Source: Candidatus Poribacteria bacterium
Lineage (GTDB): Bacteria; Poribacteria; WGA-4E; WGA-3G
Assembly: GCA_028818995.1 (NCBI GenBank)
Contig: JAPPMR010000826.1
Span: forward strand, 1-7,368
Length of the DNA: 7,368 nucleotides
Direction: 5' to 3'
Positions 4,249 through 7,368 of the stretch are shown one piece after another; the first letter of the stretch is position 1, and each line of letters opens with the position of its first letter. Both the position numbers and the translations under genes were made by a program. A model generated the notes under the pieces. It was given only the letters and a program-made list of their open reading frames with translations. It was not told where the DNA came from and ran no database searches.

Positions 4249-6228
4249 TTATTGATCTCTAAACCAATCCAGATCTCTCCATATTTCACAAACATCCGTG
4301 ATTAGTTCTTGGCTTCTGGCATCAATTTCATTGACATTCCATTCTGTATGCTTTCGTATTTCCCTATTGAGTTCCAATATTGAATCCTTTAAAGCATCTT
4401 TCTTCTGAACAAAAGGGCGATTCCCCAATCTTGAATTTAGGTTTTGTTTGACGAGTGTAAGGTTTCCGATATTTTCTAAGAATGCGTCTCGAACGATTGC
4501 TAAATTATAAGCGTTAGCATAAGTTGGTTTAGCTAGCCGATCTCGTGAAGGTTCTGTATTTGGGTCATCAAATAGTTCGTGGTAGAATTTTCGCTCACTT
4601 GTCACATCGGTATTGACAGTAACCTTGTGTGTTTCGGGGTTATGACTGACAGCTTCTGGGGTTATCGGTAAATCCCAAGTCTTGTGCCACTCTTTTGGCA
4701 TGACATGTTCCAAACTTAACTTGTTATCAAAGACGATTTCTTCGCTAAATTTGTTATTTGCCTGTTTCACTTGTTCTATACGATATAAAATGTATTTGAT
4801 AAGTTTTTGTTTGCTTCTTCCTGCTGTCTGCGTCCAAAGCCCTGACAAGGCTGCTTTCATCAACTGATCATTTGGGAAAATGATTGTCTCTTTTCCAGGG
4901 AAATCTAGTGGGGTGAGTTCCAAGCGTGCATATAATGCATTTCTGATCTCACTATCTGTGGGGTAGTAGTGAGTATCTGATGTTTCGGCAGCAAGAAGTT
5001 GTATAAACTTGTCTAAACTAAAATTGCCTTGAAGGTTTTTTATGAGTCTTGGAAAAAACTTGTTAGACCCTGTAAGTCCACCATCTCCTTTGCAACATAA
5101 CATCCGACGGAGTGTATAAGATTCCAAGATATCAAGAACGCGTTTAAGTTCTATTTCTCCCAGTCTAACATCACATATTACAAACAACAAGAAGGGATGC
5201 ATGGTCGTCAAGCTGAATGTTTTATAGAACTTCATGCGGGTTCCAATAAGTGTCTTCTCATTGCAGTCCATCATTTCACGATAAATGCTGGAATAGGTTT
5301 TCAAGGAAGCTAACTCATCCTCTACTGTTTGTTCTTCACCTTTGAGTTTTTCTTGATAATCATTTTCATAGACAGAAAACAGCGGGGTGACATCATCTCT
5401 TGCGAGTTTCGACATAAGGAAATGTTGGAGGAACATCTCACAGGAAGTCCCTTCTTTTTTACGTTTTTCGGGTTCTGGATCCCAATAATCACTCTCAAAA
5501 TGCTCCCAATACTTTTCATATAAATCGTCACTATTTTCACCAGCACGCAAGAATAGATTATTGCGAAGTTTATCAAATTCAAAAAGATCTTTTCCTCTGG
5601 CGTTGAGAGATTCAAATATCTTTTCGGGTTTATCTGTCTCATCAATCAGTATCCGAACAAATCCGAAGCTGTCTATAACGGTATAGAATAAGTTTGTGAT
5701 TTTCCCATGGTCTCTGTTAACAAGTTCGTGTATCTGATCATAGAAATAACTATAAGCAGAAAAAACGCGTCCCCTACTGTTAGCCACATCATTGTCAATA
5801 AGTGCTATGAAAGATGCTTTATCCCGTTTGGTTGGCACGATTTTATGCCGCTGATCTGCTTTCAACAGCTCACCTTGATTCGTGAGGTATCGGTTGACAT
5901 CATTGGCAATATCGTCATATTCGTTCCGCTTACAGACATCCCGCATCGCACAAAGAACGATTTGAAAAGTTGTCAGTCGTTGTTGTCCATCAATAATATC
6001 ATATATCGGGGGTTGTGCAAGACTTTGCTGTTGTTGAACAACGATAGCTCCAGTGAAATGGGTCATCTTTTTTTCTTGGGGATCTGATCTCTGTTGTTGT
6101 AATATATCCTTCCATAAAGGTTTCCACTGTTCTTTCTCGCTCCACACATAATTTCGCTGGAATAAAGGTATCCTATACTGCACATTCGGTTCAAAAATAT
6201 TGGAAACTTTAACAATATCTGTATCCAT
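4249..6228 (-). CDS. GmrSD-like modification-dependent nuclease (DUF262 plus DUF1524/HNH)
   Basis: A 659-residue single-chain protein of the GmrSD superfamily. In characterised members (GmrSD, SspE, BrxU) the N-terminal DUF262 domain binds and hydrolyses nucleotides and the C-terminal DUF1524 domain is an HNH-type nuclease; they cut phage DNA with modified bases or respond to DNA modification. Seen here: IPLFQRNYVW (20-29), the signature D80-GQQRLTT (80-87), FESLNARGKDL (205-215), a helical middle, KYILYRIE (478-485), the nuclease motif EHVMPKEW (507-514), GNLTLV (588-593) and LNSRLGN-PF-KK (597-610). Both halves look intact, at a length usual for fused forms. ATG at 6228 has GGGAG four bases upstream. 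Lower GC than the left-hand genes suggests transfer. No phosphorothioation (dnd/ssp) or BREX genes lie in the window, so a stand-alone type IV restriction role is the best reading; the modification recognised cannot be told. Confidence 0.93.
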   Translation of the reverse strand: MDTDIVKVSNIFEPNVQYRIPLFQRNYVWSEKEQWKPLWKDILQQQRSDPQEKKMTHFTGAIVVQQQQSLAQPPIYDIIDGQQRLTTFQIVLCAMRDVCKRNEYDDIANDVNRYLTNQGELLKADQRHKIVPTKRDKASFIALIDNDVANSRGRVFSAYSYFYDQIHELVNRDHGKITNLFYTVIDSFGFVRILIDETDKPEKIFESLNARGKDLFEFDKLRNNLFLRAGENSDDLYEKYWEHFESDYWDPEPEKRKKEGTSCEMFLQHFLMSKLARDDVTPLFSVYENDYQEKLKGEEQTVEDELASLKTYSSIYREMMDCNEKTLIGTRMKFYKTFSLTTMHPFLLFVICDVRLGEIELKRVLDILESYTLRRMLCCKGDGGLTGSNKFFPRLIKNLQGNFSLDKFIQLLAAETSDTHYYPTDSEIRNALYARLELTPLDFPGKETIIFPNDQLMKAALSGLWTQTAGRSKQKLIKYILYRIEQVKQANNKFSEEIVFDNKLSLEHVMPKEWHKTWDLPITPEAVSHNPETHKVTVNTDVTSERKFYHELFDDPNTEPSRDRLAKPTYANAYNLAIVRDAFLENIGNLTLVKQNLNSRLGNRPFVQKKDALKDSILELNREIRKHTEWNVNEIDARSQELITDVCEIWRDLDWFRDQ

Positions 6229-6321
6229 ATTGCTCCCTTTTCATATTTACAAGATAAGTTCTAACATGAAGTTTTAGGCAGTATCAGTAAAATGCTGATC
6301 TATTTTTACGCAAATATGCTG

Positions 6322-6435
6322 CTACTCCATATCTGTTGCTAATGACTTAAGTTTTGCGAGTGCATCCTGTCCCTCTTTTTGCCACGGACGGGGCGCGGGA
6401 AACGGAGAATCCTCAAACCGTTTTTGAGTACAAGA
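6322..6435 (-). pseudogene. 3' remnant of an unidentified gene
   Basis: Between two stops (TAG at 6438-6436 and TAG at 6324-6322) an open stretch of 37 codons has no ATG. It ends in a protein-like tail with SPFPAPRPWQKEGQ followed by an amphipathic helix DALAKLKSLATDME. The stretch around 6381-6410 is markedly GC-richer than its surroundings, including the neighbouring GmrSD-like gene. This suggests the last codons of a gene whose body has been deleted, or a segment dragged in by recombination. I cannot name the parent family. Chance coding cannot be excluded at this length. Confidence 0.35.
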
Positions 6436-6456
6436 CTATTTTTTGAACGCCTATAT

Positions 6457-6909
6457 TTACGCAGTGTCCGCTGTATCCTCAAGATTAGTTAAGTCTTCAA
6501 CATCAGCAATATCCGCCAACATTTGAGAATATTTACGTAATTCCTCCTGTAGTGCAGCCAATTCGTCGCGAAAAACGGTACGTTCTGCTTCGTCCTCAAG
6601 GTCTCCTGCAATACTTTTTCGGTGCCACTTTGCGGTAAAAGGACGAATCACTTGGTTAAGAACAACAATTGCGATTTTTGTAAAGTTGATACAGTCCGGT
6701 CCATATTCTCTGATAACTTCTCTTGTCGTTGCGAAGAGTGAATAGACACTATCCAAAGCAGTTTTTTCGTCGCCGTGTTCGATGGGCAATGGTTGTGTGG
6801 TAATCCGTGTAAGCAATTCAATATAGAGTGCCCAAGCGGCATTTTTATCCGCAGCCTGTGGAGTCCACTCCATTTGTAGAAAGGGAGGTGTGATTTTCAA
6901 TGATTCCAT
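6457..6909 (-). CDS. 150-residue protein of unknown function upstream of the GmrSD-like gene
   Basis: A soluble protein that looks conserved but that I cannot assign to a named family. The core (residues 13-98) has a distinctive composition: MEWTPQAADKNAAWALYIEL, then QPLPIEHGDEKTALDSVYSL, and GPDCINFTKIAIVVLN running into RPFTAKWHR (88-96). It is largely helical. From about 105 a Glu-rich region (EDEAERTVFRDELAALQEEL) should form a coiled coil, ending in an acidic tail. There is no signal peptide or membrane span. The ATG at 6909 follows TAGGGA with no spacing, so ribosome binding is weak; Met13 has nothing better. It lies 228 bases upstream of the GmrSD-like gene on the same strand, separated by the remnant at 6322-6435. 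Whether it belongs to the defence cluster is uncertain. Confidence 0.75.
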   Translation of the reverse strand: MESLKITPPFLQMEWTPQAADKNAAWALYIELLTRITTQPLPIEHGDEKTALDSVYSLFATTREVIREYGPDCINFTKIAIVVLNQVIRPFTAKWHRKSIAGDLEDEAERTVFRDELAALQEELRKYSQMLADIADVEDLTNLEDTADTA

Positions 6910-7010
6910 TCCCTATTTTTCAAGCCAGTTTGAGAAATTCATTTGTGCCACCTCTCACCAGAAATTCATCCAGAAATGGTATAATTTCACAGGATTATTT
7001 ACCTAAAAAC

Positions 7011-7046
7011 CATACCGTACGGTATGAAATTTCATACCACGGTATG
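7011..7046. promoter_or_regulatory. Cluster of alternating CATACC/GGTATG palindromes, candidate operator
   Basis: Four half-sites alternate: CATACC 7011-7016, GGTATG 7021-7026, CATACC 7033-7038, GGTATG 7041-7046. They make a perfect 16-bp palindrome CATACCGTACGGTATG, a perfect 18-bp palindrome GGTATGAAATTTCATACC, and a third, CATACCACGGTATG, with a two-base centre. The first and third dyads are 21 bases apart, two helical turns, which suits two dimers of a regulator on one DNA face. The site lies about 100 bases upstream of the 150-codon gene. No regulator gene is visible in the window, so the binding protein is unknown. RNA folding or a cruciform is an alternative. Confidence 0.6.
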
Positions 7047-7061
7047 ATTTTGAAAATTGCG

Positions 7062-7088
7062 ATAAACCCAGTCTTTGTATGGGTTTAT
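7062..7088. repeat. Stem-loop with perfect 9-bp stem
   Basis: ATAAACCCA (7062-7070) and TGGGTTTAT (7080-7088) pair perfectly around a nine-base loop. On the plus strand the stem is followed within six bases by a run of six T, giving terminator-like geometry for rightward transcription, although no rightward gene precedes it. In a leftward transcript from the promoter at 7271-7300 it would lie in the untranslated leader. Confidence 0.5.
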
Positions 7089-7260
7089 AGGTGTTTTTTG
7101 TAGAATTATTAATTTTAAATTTTTTCATTTTTGGTAACTTTTGATATTTTGTGAAAATGGCTGTTTTTTTTCGGTATTTCCGAGATGTTTTCAATAGTTC
7201 TCTGAGTGTTGGTATTTTGAATTGTTGACATAATTGGGACACCTTACAGATAAAACTTTT

Positions 7261-7300
7261 TGTAATACTAATTATTACATAAGTGGATAGTGTTTGTCAA
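7261..7300 (-). promoter_or_regulatory. Leftward sigma70-like promoter overlapped by an inverted repeat
   Basis: On the minus strand a perfect TTGACA (7300-7295) is followed after 18 bases by AATAAT (7276-7271), five of six matches. The inverted repeat TGTAATA (7261-7267) and TATTACA (7273-7279), with a five-base centre, covers the -10 box and the expected start near 7264, as an operator would. The nearest accepted gene downstream is the 150-codon gene, which would have a leader of about 350 bases. Confidence 0.5.
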
Positions 7301-7368
7301 GTTAAATTTTGTTATCTGATTTACCCCAGTTTTTTTGAATGCCTTTGTTCATGAAGGTTTTGAAGTAG

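Larger units (their letters stand above)
6910..7368. other. AT-rich region without a convincing gene
   Basis: This 459-base stretch holds regulatory-looking structure (palindromes, stem-loop and promoter, listed separately) but no frame I accept as a gene. At the extreme right two minus-strand frames are open from the edge: one ends at TAA 7323-7321 (15 residues, ending SKKLG), another at TAA 7304-7302 (21 residues, ending KSDNKI). Either could be the last codons of a gene outside the window, but neither can be chosen on so little sequence. Confidence 0.5.

Noticed and set aside
5322..5645. Minus-strand frame of 107 codons inside the GmrSD-like gene
   Set aside because: Out-of-frame overlap with an intact, recognised gene on the same strand and no ribosome binding site or family likeness.
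5707..6087. Plus-strand frame of 126 codons inside the GmrSD-like gene
   Set aside because: Antisense to the conserved DUF262 domain; its length is explained by the coding constraint on the other strand.
4137..6465. ATTTACGCAGT found at both 4137-4147 and 6455-6465, considered as attachment sites flanking the nuclease gene
   Set aside because: Eleven bases, one copy spanning the stop codon of the 150-codon gene, no integrase or tRNA nearby; chance is likely.
7003..7242. 79-codon minus-strand frame starting with GTG, downstream of the promoter at 7271-7300
   Set aside because: Lysine-rich translation of AT-rich DNA, its possible AAGG site is too close to the start, and it runs through the stem-loop and palindromes. 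A real small gene is not excluded but not supported.
1..7368. tRNA, rRNA or other structural RNA genes
   Set aside because: No cloverleaf, CCA end or rRNA-like conserved stretch was seen on either strand.

Overview
This window is bacterial DNA in which every gene I can support lies on the minus strand, so transcription runs from high to low coordinates. By eye the left third (rimK and the 343-residue gene) is moderately GC-rich. The block from about 2900 to 6300 is clearly AT-richer and carries a restriction-type gene cluster, which suggests acquired DNA. The intergenic repeats resemble repeat families I associate from memory with Candidatus Poribacteria (sponge-associated and marine lineages): a GGTGCGGTT/AACCGCACC hairpin, TTTTCAGTTATTA tandem copies, a C-rich stretch before GCAAGCG, and GAACTCACG ends. 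I treat that taxonomic guess as tentative.

In transcription order (right to left): 6910-7368 is an AT-rich region without a convincing gene. It holds a good leftward promoter overlapped by an inverted repeat, a stem-loop, and a striking cluster of alternating CATACC/GGTATG palindromes. Then come a 150-residue protein of unknown family (6457-6909), a 3' gene remnant (6322-6435), a 659-residue GmrSD-like protein with DUF262 and DUF1524/HNH domains (4249-6228), a DUF2971 protein (3272-4111) and a 122-residue unknown protein (2904-3272). The last two are joined by a TAATG overlap. The most likely reading is a defence cassette: a modification-dependent (type IV-like) nuclease followed by a translationally coupled pair of unknown role.

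The stretch 1979-2903 is a rearranged junction. It contains a possible 129-bp MITE-like insertion, and a 140-bp, about 98% identical copy of the 5' end of the downstream 343-residue gene that now encodes only 42 codons. It also has a promoter, a possible 26-codon leader and a small charged helical protein (2203-2400).

Downstream lie an intact 343-residue protein (932-1963), combining a P-loop-like N-terminus with a nucleoside 2-deoxyribosyltransferase-like C-terminus, and rimK (1-820), an ATP-grasp glutamate ligase cut by the window edge about 27 residues before its usual end. The 111-bp gap between them is almost filled by two repeat structures. The best candidates for something undescribed are the GmrSD / DUF2971 / 122-residue / 150-residue assembly with its palindromic control region, and the P-loop plus deoxyribosyltransferase-like fusion beside its duplicated 5' end.
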